Positions 52,705 through 60,416 of a DNA stretch of 64,000 nucleotides are shown piece after piece (the stretch's first letter is position 1; each line of letters begins with the position of its first letter). Both the position numbers and the translations under genes were made by a program. Source of the stretch: Inhella proteolytica (GTDB lineage: Bacteria > Pseudomonadota > Gammaproteobacteria > Burkholderiales > Burkholderiaceae_C); the NCBI RefSeq assembly GCF_016093275.1, contig NZ_JAEDAK010000002.1, positions 1-64,000 on the forward strand, read 5' to 3'. The notes beneath the pieces were generated by a model. It was not told where the DNA came from. It was given only the letters and a program-made list of their open reading frames with translations, and did no database searches.

Positions 52705-54369
52705 ATGGCCCTGCACCGCTTCCACCCCCGCGCGCTGGACGTCTGGCGCCAGGCGGGCTGGCGGGATGTGGGGGCAGGCCTCACCGTCGGCGTGGTGGCC
52801 CTGCCCCTGGCCATGGCCTTTGCCATCGCCAGCGGGCTCAAGCCCGAGGCGGGCTTGGTCACCGCCATTGCCGCGGGCTTTCTGATCGCGCTGTTGGGCG
52901 GCTCGAACGTCCAGATCGGCGGGCCGGCCGGGGCCTTCATCGTCGTCGTCTACGGCATCGTGGAGCGCCATGGCCTCGGTGGCCTGCTGCTCTCCACGCT
53001 GATGGCCGGCGGCCTGCTCTTCCTGATGGGCCTGTTCCGCCTGGGCGTGCTGGTGCGCTATGTGCCGGTCACCATCGTCATCGGTTTCACGAACGGGATC
53101 GCGGTGCTGATCGCCCTGTCGCAACTGCGCGATCTGTTCGGCTTGCAGATCCCGGGCAAGCTGCCGGCCGACTTCTTTGCGCAGATCAATGTGCTCAGCC
53201 AGCACGCGCACAGCTGGAACCCGCACGCCCTGCTGCTGGGCCTGCTCTGCGTGGCCGGCTTGTTCCTGTGGCCACGCCTCTTTGGCGAGCGCACGCCGCT
53301 GCCGCAAGGGCTGCGACGCGCCAAGGCACTGCGCTCCATCTCGCGCCTGCCCGGGCCCATCGTCGCCCTGCTCACGCTCAGCGCGCTCGCCGCCCTGCTG
53401 GGCTGGCCGGTGGAGACCATCGGCAGCCGCTTCGGCAGCATCCCCAGCCAGTTGCCGATGCCGCAGTGGCCCAGCCTGGCCTGGACGGACGCCAAGCAGC
53501 TGGTCACCCCGACACTGACGATCGCGCTGCTGGGCGCGATCGAATCCCTGCTCTGCGCCCGCGTGGCCGACAACCTGGCCCCCGAACTGCCCCGTCATGA
53601 CCCGAATCAGGAGCTGATGGCGCAGGGCCTGGCCAATATGGTCAGCCCGCTGCTGGGCGGCATGCCGGCCACCGGCACGATTGCGCGCACCGTCACCAAT
53701 GTACGGGCCGGGGCGCGCACGCCGCTGGCCGGCATGGTGCACGCGCTCACGGTGCTGGCGGTGATGCTGCTAGCCGCCCCGCTGGCCCTGCATGTGCCGC
53801 TGGCGGTGCTGGCCGGCATCCTGCTGTTCGTGGCCTGGAACATGGGCGAGTGGCACGAGTTCGCGCGCCTGCGCCATTTCTCGGTGCAGTACCGCACCGT
53901 GCTGGTGGGCACCTTCGTGCTGACCGTGGTGTTCGACCTCACCGTGGCGGTGGAGATCGGCCTGCTGTTGGCCTGCGCCTTCTTCATCTACCGCATGGGC
54001 ACGCTTTTCCGCGTGAGCCCCCTGGCCGACAGCCCGCTGCCCGCCGGCGTGCAGGCCTTCGAGCTCTATGGCTCGCTGTTCTTTGGCGCGGTGGGCAAGG
54101 TCGAGGGCCTGGCCGAGCAGGTGGCTGCGGGTACCCGCGCGGTGGTGCTGGACCTGCACCGCCTGGTGCAGCTGGACACCTCCGGCCTGGACGCGCTGCG
54201 CCAGCTGCACCGCGCCCTGCAGCGCCGCGAGGTGGCCCTGGTGCTGGCCGATGTGAACGAACAGCCGCTTTCCTTGATCCGCCGCAGCGGTTTCGAGGCC
54301 GAACTGGGCGCCGCCCAGATCGTGCCCAAGCTGGCCGACTCTAAAATTGCCGGTTCCCCGGAATCCTGA
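52705..54369 (+). CDS. SulP-family anion transporter with STAS domain
   Basis: A 554-residue inner-membrane transporter with about 12-14 helices. SulP marks are VGVVALPLAMAFAIASGLKPEAGL, GGSNVQIGGPAGAFIVVV and GGMPATGTIARTVTNVRAGARTPLAGM. The C-terminal STAS domain (about 440-545) includes VLDLHRLVQLDTSGLDALRQL. Members carry sulfate, bicarbonate or other anions; the substrate cannot be chosen from sequence. It ends nine bases before the DUF3460 gene. Confidence 0.92.
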   Translation: MALHRFHPRALDVWRQAGWRDVGAGLTVGVVALPLAMAFAIASGLKPEAGLVTAIAAGFLIALLGGSNVQIGGPAGAFIVVVYGIVERHGLGGLLLSTLMAGGLLFLMGLFRLGVLVRYVPVTIVIGFTNGIAVLIALSQLRDLFGLQIPGKLPADFFAQINVLSQHAHSWNPHALLLGLLCVAGLFLWPRLFGERTPLPQGLRRAKALRSISRLPGPIVALLTLSALAALLGWPVETIGSRFGSIPSQLPMPQWPSLAWTDAKQLVTPTLTIALLGAIESLLCARVADNLAPELPRHDPNQELMAQGLANMVSPLLGGMPATGTIARTVTNVRAGARTPLAGMVHALTVLAVMLLAAPLALHVPLAVLAGILLFVAWNMGEWHEFARLRHFSVQYRTVLVGTFVLTVVFDLTVAVEIGLLLACAFFIYRMGTLFRVSPLADSPLPAGVQAFELYGSLFFGAVGKVEGLAEQVAAGTRAVVLDLHRLVQLDTSGLDALRQLHRALQRREVALVLADVNEQPLSLIRRSGFEAELGAAQIVPKLADSKIAGSPES

Positions 54370-54377
54370 GATCAGCC

Positions 54378-54578
54378 ATGCCCTTCTTCTGGAAGCCCTA
54401 CACCTCGGACGTCACCCAGATGATCCAGGAGCTCAAGGCCAAGAAGCCGACCCTGGAAGCCGAACAGCGCGCCGGCCGCGGCCTGCTGTGGGACAAGAAC
54501 CTGGACCGCCGCCAGCAGGCCGAGTTCCAGGCTGCCAAGGTGCCGCAGCAGCCCTACGTTTACCAAAACAAGGCTTGA
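54378..54578 (+). CDS. DUF3460 small protein
   Basis: A 66-residue basic protein, MPFFWKPYTSDVTQMIQELK at the start, matching the DUF3460 family seen in Burkholderiales directly before scpA. No function is known. Its TGA overlaps the proposed TTG start of scpA (TTGA), indicating translational coupling. Confidence 0.88.
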   Translation: MPFFWKPYTSDVTQMIQELKAKKPTLEAEQRAGRGLLWDKNLDRRQQAEFQAAKVPQQPYVYQNKA

Positions 54579-55420
54579 GCGCCGATCCGGTCGAGCTGGA
54601 GACCACGCCCGAGGTCGTTGACCACGTGGCGGTGGCCACCCTGTATGGGGAGCCGCTGTTCCAGCTGCCGCAGGATCTCTACATCCCGCCCGACGCGCTG
54701 GAAGTCTTCCTGGAAGCCTTCCAGGGTCCGCTGGATCTGCTGCTGTACCTGATCCGCAAGCAGAACTTCAACATCTTCGACATCCCGCTGGCGGACGTGA
54801 CCGCGCAGTACCTGGGCTACGTCGAACAGATCCGCACGCACAACCTCGAACTCGCCGCCGAGTACCTGCTGATGGCGGCGCTGCTCATCGAGATCAAGAG
54901 CCGCATGCTGCTGCCGGTGCGGCCGCGCGATGACGGCGTCGAGGCCGAAGACCCGCGCGCCGAGTTGGTGCGCCGCCTGCTGGAGTACGAGCGCATCAAG
55001 CTGGGCGCACTGAAGCTGGACGAGCTGCCGCTGCTGGGGCGCGACTTCTGGCGCCCCCAGGTGCAGGCCGATTTCAGCGCCGAGCCGCGCTATGAGGACG
55101 TGCGGCCGGAAGACCTGGCCCAGGCCTGGCGCGAGCTGCTGGCGCGCGCCAAGCTGCACCAGCACCACAAGATCACGCGCGAGCAGCTCTCGGTACGCGA
55201 ACACATGGGTATCCTGTTGCGCCGCCTGCAGGGCCAGCGCTACCTGGGCTTCGAGGACCTGTTCGAGCCCGTGCGCGGCCCCCAGGTGCTGGTGGTGACC
55301 TTCATCGCCATGCTGGAACTGACCCGCGAGGGCCTGCTGGAGCTGACCCAGGCCGAGGCCTTTGCGCCGATTTACGTGCGGCTGGGCAACCGCCAGGCCG
55401 AGGCGGAAGCGGCCTACTGA
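54575..55420 (+). CDS. scpA: Segregation and condensation protein A
   Basis: A 281-residue kleisin that bridges SMC heads in chromosome condensation. Features are FQGPLDLLLYLIRKQNFNIFDIPLADVTAQYL (N-terminal helix bundle), AAEYLLMAALLIEIKSRMLLP and the C-terminal winged helix with VVTFIAMLELTREGLLELTQ. No ATG is available. The proposed start is TTG at 54575 with an AAGG sequence before it, overlapping the previous stop; GTG codons lie further inside the frame. scpB is not next to it. The 3' end overlaps the convergent regulator gene by seven bases. Confidence 0.92.
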   Translation: MSADPVELETTPEVVDHVAVATLYGEPLFQLPQDLYIPPDALEVFLEAFQGPLDLLLYLIRKQNFNIFDIPLADVTAQYLGYVEQIRTHNLELAAEYLLMAALLIEIKSRMLLPVRPRDDGVEAEDPRAELVRRLLEYERIKLGALKLDELPLLGRDFWRPQVQADFSAEPRYEDVRPEDLAQAWRELLARAKLHQHHKITREQLSVREHMGILLRRLQGQRYLGFEDLFEPVRGPQVLVVTFIAMLELTREGLLELTQAEAFAPIYVRLGNRQAEAEAAY

Positions 55421-56082
55421 TTCACCTTCCCCATCTGGCTGACCGCCAGCACCGCCTGCGTGCGCGTGCGCACGCCCAGGGCGCGGAAGATGGCCTGCAC
55501 ATGGTCCTTCACGGTGTCGGCCGAAATGCCGAGCTCGTTGGCGATCAGCTTGTTGGGTTTGCCCAGCAGCAGGCCGTGCAGCACGTCCTGCTGGCGCGGC
55601 GTGATGGGGAGCCTGTCCAGCGCCTGCGGTCGAGGGGGCGGCGGGGCGGCCACCGCCTGCTGGCCGGGTGCCGGCGGGGGCGGCACGCCGGTCATGCGCA
55701 TCGAGGGCACGTAGATGCCGCCGCTGACCACCAGCTCCAGCGCCTCCTTCATCAGCGCGGGCTCGATGGTCTTGGGGATGTAGGCCATCGCCCCCTGGTC
55801 GATGGCGCGGATCACGTCGCTCATCGAATCGGAGGCCGACATCACCGCCACCGGCAGCTCCGGGTGGGCCTCGCGCAGTTCGTCCAGGAAGGCAAAGCCG
55901 TCCTCCTCATGCAGCTGCAAATCGAGCAGCACCAGCTCGAAGCCATGCCCCGGCTGCAGGGCCGCGCGTGCAGCCGCAATGTTCAGCACCGGCTGCAGGC
56001 GCACGCTGGGCTGGAAGTCGGCCAGCAGGGCCTGCAGGGCGAGGTGGATCAGCGGGTGGTCGTCAATCAGCAGCAGCTGCAT
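55414..56082 (-). CDS. LuxR/NarL-family response regulator
   Basis: A 222-residue DNA-binding regulator. The receiver domain has LIDDHP, phospho-acceptor Asp54 in LVLLDLQL and Lys in YIPKT. A Pro-rich linker (GVPPPPAPGQQ) leads to an HTH of the LuxR type: LPITPRQQDVLHGLLLGKPNKLIANELGISADTVKDHVQAIFRALGV. No histidine kinase is adjacent. It is five bases downstream of the ParA gene and co-transcribed with it. The start is the ATG at 56082. Confidence 0.93.
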   Translation of the reverse strand: MQLLLIDDHPLIHLALQALLADFQPSVRLQPVLNIAAARAALQPGHGFELVLLDLQLHEEDGFAFLDELREAHPELPVAVMSASDSMSDVIRAIDQGAMAYIPKTIEPALMKEALELVVSGGIYVPSMRMTGVPPPPAPGQQAVAAPPPPRPQALDRLPITPRQQDVLHGLLLGKPNKLIANELGISADTVKDHVQAIFRALGVRTRTQAVLAVSQMGKVNQ

Positions 56083-56087
56083 GGGAA

Positions 56088-56711
56088 TCAGTTCAAGTTC
56101 AGCCACTCCAGCAGGGGCTGCCATTGCTCCAGGTCGCGCTCGACCCGGCTGGGCGCCACGTCCCAAAGCGTGAGGCCGCGGGCAGCGAGGTGGATGTAAT
56201 TCTGCGTGTCGCGCAAAACAGCCACGGGCGACAAACCAGCGGTGGCCAAAAAGGTCTGTACCTGCTGGCTGGACTGCGTGCCCTCCTTGTTGCGCATCAC
56301 CACCAGGCCGATGCGCGGCGGCTGGCTGCGCTTGCCGGCCAGCTTTTCGAGCTGACGCACGAAGGGCAGGCTGGCCTGGGCATCGAAGGGGCTGGGCTGC
56401 AGGGGCACGAGGATGTGCCGCGCCACCGCCACGGCCTGCTCCAGCGGTTTGCCGTGCAGGCCGGCCGGGGTGTCCAGCACCAGGTGCTGGGCGCCCTTGG
56501 GGCTGCGCAACTTGTCGCCCTCGGCTTCCCAGCCCTCGATGGCCGGCAGCCCTTCGGGGCGCTGCTCCAGCCACTGGCGGGCGGACTGCTGGGCATCGGT
56601 GTCGCCCAGCATCACGCGCCGGCCCTGGCGCGCCAGGTAGCCGGCCAGATTGCTGGCCAGCGTGCTCTTGCCCACCCCGCCCTTGGTATTGGCCACCACG
56701 ATCACGCCCAT
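56088..56711 (-). CDS. Orphan ParA/MinD-family ATPase
   Basis: A 207-residue P-loop ATPase with the deviant Walker A KGGVGKST at 10-17 (signature Lys10), a LGDTDAQQSARQW switch and VLDTPAGL. It is shorter than plasmid ParA proteins and lacks a ParB-like gene beside it, so a role in positioning another cargo, such as a chemosensory, flagellar or signalling complex, is more likely than plasmid partition. The ATG at 56711 has GGGAG upstream. It leads the operon with the LuxR-type regulator. Confidence 0.9.
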   Translation of the reverse strand: MGVIVVANTKGGVGKSTLASNLAGYLARQGRRVMLGDTDAQQSARQWLEQRPEGLPAIEGWEAEGDKLRSPKGAQHLVLDTPAGLHGKPLEQAVAVARHILVPLQPSPFDAQASLPFVRQLEKLAGKRSQPPRIGLVVMRNKEGTQSSQQVQTFLATAGLSPVAVLRDTQNYIHLAARGLTLWDVAPSRVERDLEQWQPLLEWLNLN

Positions 56712-56770
56712 GTCCAAGCTCCCACGAGTTGCCACCGGGCGCCATGGTAGGGCCAGGGACAATGCGGCCC

Positions 56771-57202
56771 ATGTACACGCCTTCCCAACTCGACGTGCGG
56801 CGCTTCTTCTGCGCCACCTACCGCCAATGGCAGGCCGGCGCCGCGCTGGACCCGATGCAGAAGCTGGCCCAGCCCTGGGTGGCCGAGCACCCGGAGTACT
56901 TTGCGGAGCTCGCCGACGAAGCCTCGGCGCTGGCGCTGGAGTACCGGGTGGAAGACGGTCAGACCAACCCCTTCCTGCACTTGGCCATGCACCTGTCGAT
57001 CAGCGAGCAGGTGTCGATCGACCAGCCCTCGGGCATCCGGCAGGCGCTGGAGCTGCTGGCGGCACGCCTGGGCTCGCTACACGAAGCCCACCATGTGGCC
57101 ATGGAGGCGCTGGGGGAAATGATCTGGACCAGCCAGCGCAGCGGTCTGCCGCCCGATGGGCACGCCTACCTGGAGGCGGTGCGCCGCGCGGCTACGCGCT
57201 GA
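56771..57202 (+). CDS. DUF1841 family protein
   Basis: A 143-residue soluble protein of a conserved beta/gammaproteobacterial family. It begins MYTPSQLDVRRFFCATYRQW and holds NPFLHLAMHLSISEQVSIDQPSGIR, the hallmark of DUF1841. Function unknown. It diverges from the parA gene and overlaps flgN at the 3' ends by 11 bases. Confidence 0.88.
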   Translation: MYTPSQLDVRRFFCATYRQWQAGAALDPMQKLAQPWVAEHPEYFAELADEASALALEYRVEDGQTNPFLHLAMHLSISEQVSIDQPSGIRQALELLAARLGSLHEAHHVAMEALGEMIWTSQRSGLPPDGHAYLEAVRRAATR

Positions 57203-57572
57203 CGCTGTCGCCGCTGCTGCGGCGTTTGAGGGAACGGCCAGACTCGCCATACAGGCCCAGGGTCTCGGCCGGCATCAGGGCGTCGATGGCGCGATCGAAG
57301 GCGGCGGTGGCACGCGACAGGCTGACCCGTTCGGCCGCCAGCTGGGCGCCGGCCTGGGCCAGGCGCTGGCGCGCCTCGGGCTGCAGTTGGCCACGGCGCG
57401 CCTGCTCCAGCGCGGCGGCCATCAGGCGCTGCACGGCCAGGCTGTGGCGCTCCAGCGCGTCGGTGTCGCGCTGGGCCAGGGCCTCATGCACGCCGGCCAG
57501 GGCCGCCTCCAGCTCGGTCAGCAGTTCAACCGGGCTGGGGGCGCGGGGAATGGGGAAGGAGTTGCGTTGCAT
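57192..57572 (-). CDS. flgN: FlgN-like flagellar export chaperone
   Basis: A 126-residue helical protein. FlgN holds the hook-associated proteins FlgK and FlgL before export. The evidence is mainly the long amphipathic helices (SPVELLTELEAALAGVHEALAQRDTDAL) and the place directly after flgM, as in other Burkholderiales. Sequence conservation of FlgN is low, so the symbol rests on context. Confidence 0.8.
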   Translation of the reverse strand: MQRNSFPIPRAPSPVELLTELEAALAGVHEALAQRDTDALERHSLAVQRLMAAALEQARRGQLQPEARQRLAQAGAQLAAERVSLSRATAAFDRAIDALMPAETLGLYGESGRSLKRRSSGDSVSA

Positions 57573-57627
57573 GGCGGGGCACAGGCTAGGGAGCGTCCGG
57601 GCCCGCCAGGGGCGGCAGCGCGGGCGT

Positions 57628-57993
57628 TCAGGTTTCGGAAGACTTGCGGCTGCTCAGCAGCTCACGGGTGTTGGCGATCAGGCGGTCGGCCACGGCTTCT
57701 GCATCGACCTCAAAACGACCTTCCTCGATGTCGCGCGAGAGGCGCTCGACCTTGGCAGTGTCAAAGCTGTCCTGGTCATCACTGCCCTTGAGCAGTTGCA
57801 CGGCGCTGCTGGACAGCGCCACCTGGGCACTGGCCGGCGGATTGGCGTTGACGGGTTCAGGCCGCGCACCGGTCTGGTTCGGCTGCACCGCCGGAGCGGC
57901 AGCGCGACCGGCCTGCGGGGACAACTCGGGGCGTGCCGAGCGTTCCTGGGCCGGCTGTTGCACCGGGCGATTGGGGTTGTTGCCGATTTCCAT
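57628..57993 (-). CDS. flgM: Anti-sigma-28 factor FlgM
   Basis: A 121-residue protein, unstructured and Pro/Gln/Ala-rich for the first 70 residues. The C-terminal sigma-binding half is SFDTAKVERLSRDIEEGRFEVDAEAVADRLIANTRELL, the classic FlgM pattern. It holds sigma-28 (FliA) until the hook is finished and is then exported. A strong sigma-28 promoter match lies at 58047-58073, giving feedback control of its own sigma factor. flgN is 55 bases downstream. Confidence 0.93.
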   Translation of the reverse strand: MEIGNNPNRPVQQPAQERSARPELSPQAGRAAAPAVQPNQTGARPEPVNANPPASAQVALSSSAVQLLKGSDDQDSFDTAKVERLSRDIEEGRFEVDAEAVADRLIANTRELLSSRKSSET

Positions 57994-58046
57994 GACTGAG
58001 CTCCACTTCCTAGATCCCGGGCCCGCATGCCCAGGTCTTGGGGACT

Positions 58047-58073
58047 ACTTCGGCCCCGGGAGCAGCAACTTTA
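58047..58073 (-). promoter_or_regulatory. Sigma-28 promoter of flgM
   Basis: On the minus strand TAAAGTTG, then 11 bases, then GCCGAAGT, against the consensus TAAAGTTT-N11-GCCGATAA. The -10 element is at 58047-58054 and the -35 at 58066-58073, about 54 bases before the flgM ATG. Confidence 0.8.
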
Positions 58074-58089
58074 GGGGGATTTGTAGGGC

Positions 58090-58776
58090 TCACCAGGCCA
58101 ACTCCACTTCATTGGGGCCCACAGCCTGCCCCAAAACGGTGCGTCCGTTGTCCAGCCGGACGCGCACCGGCTGGCCGTCCAGGCCCGGCGCCATGGCCTG
58201 ACCCTCGGCCTTCACGGCAAAGCCGCTGCCGGCCAGGCGCAGCTGCACCGGCGCGCCGGCGGCGAACCAGAGGCGCTGGCGCAGATGGGATTGCCGCAAG
58301 CCCTCGCCCGCTTCGAGGGGGCGGGCGAGCACCCGGCCCAGCGGCGCTTCGGCTTGGGCGAGCGCGGGCGAGGCCTCGGCGCTGAGCTCCACCCGGCGGC
58401 GCTCCAGATGCGCAGCCTCCAGCGTGACGCCGGCGGGCAGGGCCTGGGTGGCGGCCCAGGCGGGGGCGAACACCCGCACCTGCACCGGCACGCTGATGGA
58501 CCAGCGCACCGCGCCCGCCACGCAGCGCAGGCCGATGCGGCTGCGTCCCCACAGGCTCTGGCCGGCCGGCACGAAGGCCTGCACCTGCTCGCAGGGCGCC
58601 AGGCGCAGGCGCGGGTCGGGCGCGCCCAGTTGCACCTGCAGTTCGGCATGCGGCGGCAGCGCGGCCCGGGCGGCCTGTTCGGTCAGCTGCTGCAGCTCCT
58701 GCTGCCACTGCGGCGCCAGCGCGGCCACTGCGGGCAGGGCCAGCATCCACAGCAGGGGCAGCACAGCGAACTTCAT
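58090..58776 (-). CDS. flgA: Flagellar P-ring chaperone FlgA
   Basis: A 228-residue periplasmic chaperone for P-ring assembly. It has a signal peptide (about 1-19), a Cys pair (APCEQ and GLRCVAG), an SAF-like domain and the C-terminal GRTVLGQAVGPNEVELAW, all usual. It lies upstream of flgM on the minus strand, opposite flgB, the standard betaproteobacterial order. Confidence 0.93.
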   Translation of the reverse strand: MKFAVLPLLWMLALPAVAALAPQWQQELQQLTEQAARAALPPHAELQVQLGAPDPRLRLAPCEQVQAFVPAGQSLWGRSRIGLRCVAGAVRWSISVPVQVRVFAPAWAATQALPAGVTLEAAHLERRRVELSAEASPALAQAEAPLGRVLARPLEAGEGLRQSHLRQRLWFAAGAPVQLRLAGSGFAVKAEGQAMAPGLDGQPVRVRLDNGRTVLGQAVGPNEVELAW

Positions 58777-58848
58777 GCCGCCGCACTCTAGGCAGGGACG
58801 CCGCCCGCCAGGGCCGGAAATGGGGGTGAGTGACCGGCCTTTTCCGGC

Positions 58849-58875
58849 TCAAGTTCGGCCACCCCCTGCCCAGAA
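58849..58875 (+). promoter_or_regulatory. Sigma-28-like promoter of the flgB operon
   Basis: TCAAGTTC, 11 bases, GCCCAGAA, against the consensus TAAAGTTT-N11-GCCGATAA (12 of 16 positions, correct spacing), 46 bases before the flgB ATG. Early rod and hook genes are usually under FlhDC or sigma-54 control, so this may be an additional late promoter. Confidence 0.55.
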
Positions 58876-58921
58876 TGAGCGCCATCGCCCATCAAGGGTT
58901 TTCGCGCTGACCGGAGGCGCC

Positions 58922-59317
58922 ATGTTGGATCGGCTCACCACCGGACTTGAATTCCAGACCCAGGCCCTGCTGCTGCGGGCCGAACGCCAGCGCATGCTGG
59001 CCGGCAACATCGCCAACGCCGACACCCCCGGCTACCAGGCGCACGACTTCGACTTCGCCAGCGCGCTGCGCAATGCCACCAGCGCCGCCCAGCAGGCCCA
59101 GGCCACAGGCCAGCGCGCCAGCCCCACCGAACTGGCCCAGAGCACTGCGCGCTTCGCGCTGCAGGCCCAGACCAGCCTGGACAGCAACGGCGTGGACATG
59201 GACCGCGAGCGCGCCGCCTTTGCGGACAACAGCCTGCGCTACGAAGCCACGCTGCGCTTCATCAACGGCAGTCTGCGCACCCTGCAGGACGCCATGAAGT
59301 CGCACAACTCGGCCTGA
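58922..59317 (+). CDS. flgB: Flagellar rod protein FlgB
   Basis: A 131-residue proximal-rod protein. The N-terminal helix has LEFQTQALLLRAERQRMLAGNIANADTPGYQ, the flg rod motif, and the C-terminal segment has DMDRERAAFADNSLRYEATLRFI. First gene of the flgBCDEFGH run, with GGAGG before the ATG and 11 bases to flgC. Confidence 0.95.
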   Translation: MLDRLTTGLEFQTQALLLRAERQRMLAGNIANADTPGYQAHDFDFASALRNATSAAQQAQATGQRASPTELAQSTARFALQAQTSLDSNGVDMDRERAAFADNSLRYEATLRFINGSLRTLQDAMKSHNSA

Positions 59318-59328
59318 GGAGTCTTGTC

Positions 59329-59757
59329 ATGTCGATGTTCCAGATCTTCAACATCAGCGGCAGCGCCGTCTCGGCCAACAGCCAGCGCCTCAACGTGGTG
59401 GCCAGCAACCTGGCCAATGTGGACACGGTGGCCGGGCCCGATGGCAGCGTCTACAAGGCGCGCCAGGTGGTGTTCCAGACCCATCTGGTGGGCGCGCGCG
59501 ATGGCATGACGCCGCCCGACGCTGCCGCGGCTGGCGTGAAGGTCACCAACATCACCGAAGACAACACGCCGGGCCGGCGTGTGCACGACCCCAAGCACCC
59601 CAAGGCGGATGCCCAGGGCTATGTGACGTACTCGAACGTCAACAGCGTGGAGGAGATGGTCAACATGATTGCCGCCTCGCGCTCGTACCAGAACAACGTC
59701 GAGGTCATGAACACCGCGAAGGTGCTGCTGCAGAAGACCCTGCAGCTGGGCCAATAA
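59329..59757 (+). CDS. flgC: Flagellar rod protein FlgC
   Basis: A 142-residue proximal-rod protein with FNISGSAVSANSQRLNVVASNLANVDTV at the N-terminus and NVNSVEEMVNMIAASRSYQNNVEVMNTAK at the C-terminus, both family signatures. An AGGAG sequence precedes the ATG. Confidence 0.96.
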   Translation: MSMFQIFNISGSAVSANSQRLNVVASNLANVDTVAGPDGSVYKARQVVFQTHLVGARDGMTPPDAAAAGVKVTNITEDNTPGRRVHDPKHPKADAQGYVTYSNVNSVEEMVNMIAASRSYQNNVEVMNTAKVLLQKTLQLGQ

Positions 59758-59768
59758 GGAGCTAGAGC

Positions 59769-60407
59769 ATGGATGTCGGTGCCGTCATCAACCCGCCCAC
59801 ACCCAAGGAAAAGGCGGCCACGAGCAAGTCCCAGGAGAACCAGGACCGCTTCCTGACCCTGCTGGTCGCGCAGATGAAGAACCAGGACCCGATGAACCCG
59901 ATGGAGAACGCGCAGCTGACCACGCAGATCGCGCAGATCCAGACGGTCACCGGCGTCGAGAACCTGAACACCAATATCGAGAAGCTGGTCTCGCAGACCC
60001 AGCAGGCCCAGGCCTTCCAGGGCGTGGCCATGGTGGGCCACGACGTCACGCTGGAAGGCAGCCGCCTGGCCATCAAGAGCGACGGCGCCGAGGGCAGCTT
60101 CAAGCTCGAGGGCCCCGCCGACCAGGTGCGCGTGCACATCACCACCGCCGCTGGCACGGTGATCGACACCGTGGACCTGGGCGCCGCGGGCAGCGGCACC
60201 CACAGCTTCGGCTGGCCGCGTGCGGGCATCAACCCGAATGCCGAACTGCATTTCAAGGTGGAGGCGCTGCGCGGCAGCAAGCCGGTGAGCGCCACCACCT
60301 ACACCCGCGACACGGTCGTGGCCGTCACCACCCAGGGCGGCAAGCTGGGTTTCCAACTGGCCAGCGGCGCCACTGCCGGCGCCGACGCCATTCTTTCTGT
60401 TGACTGA
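59769..60407 (+). CDS. flgD: Hook cap protein FlgD
   Basis: A 212-residue hook-capping scaffold. It shows QDRFLTLLVAQMKNQDPMNPMENAQLTTQIAQI, the FlgD signature, followed by Ig-like and tudor-like domains (VGHDVTLEG, FGWPRAGINPNAELHFKVEA). GGAGCTAG precedes the ATG. Confidence 0.96.
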   Translation: MDVGAVINPPTPKEKAATSKSQENQDRFLTLLVAQMKNQDPMNPMENAQLTTQIAQIQTVTGVENLNTNIEKLVSQTQQAQAFQGVAMVGHDVTLEGSRLAIKSDGAEGSFKLEGPADQVRVHITTAAGTVIDTVDLGAAGSGTHSFGWPRAGINPNAELHFKVEALRGSKPVSATTYTRDTVVAVTTQGGKLGFQLASGATAGADAILSVD

Positions 60408-60416
60408 GGAGCCACC

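Noticed and set aside
56088-56711. ParA as evidence of a plasmid or origin of replication
   Set aside because: No ParB, parS-like sites, dnaA or repeats nearby; the surroundings are chromosomal housekeeping and flagellar genes.
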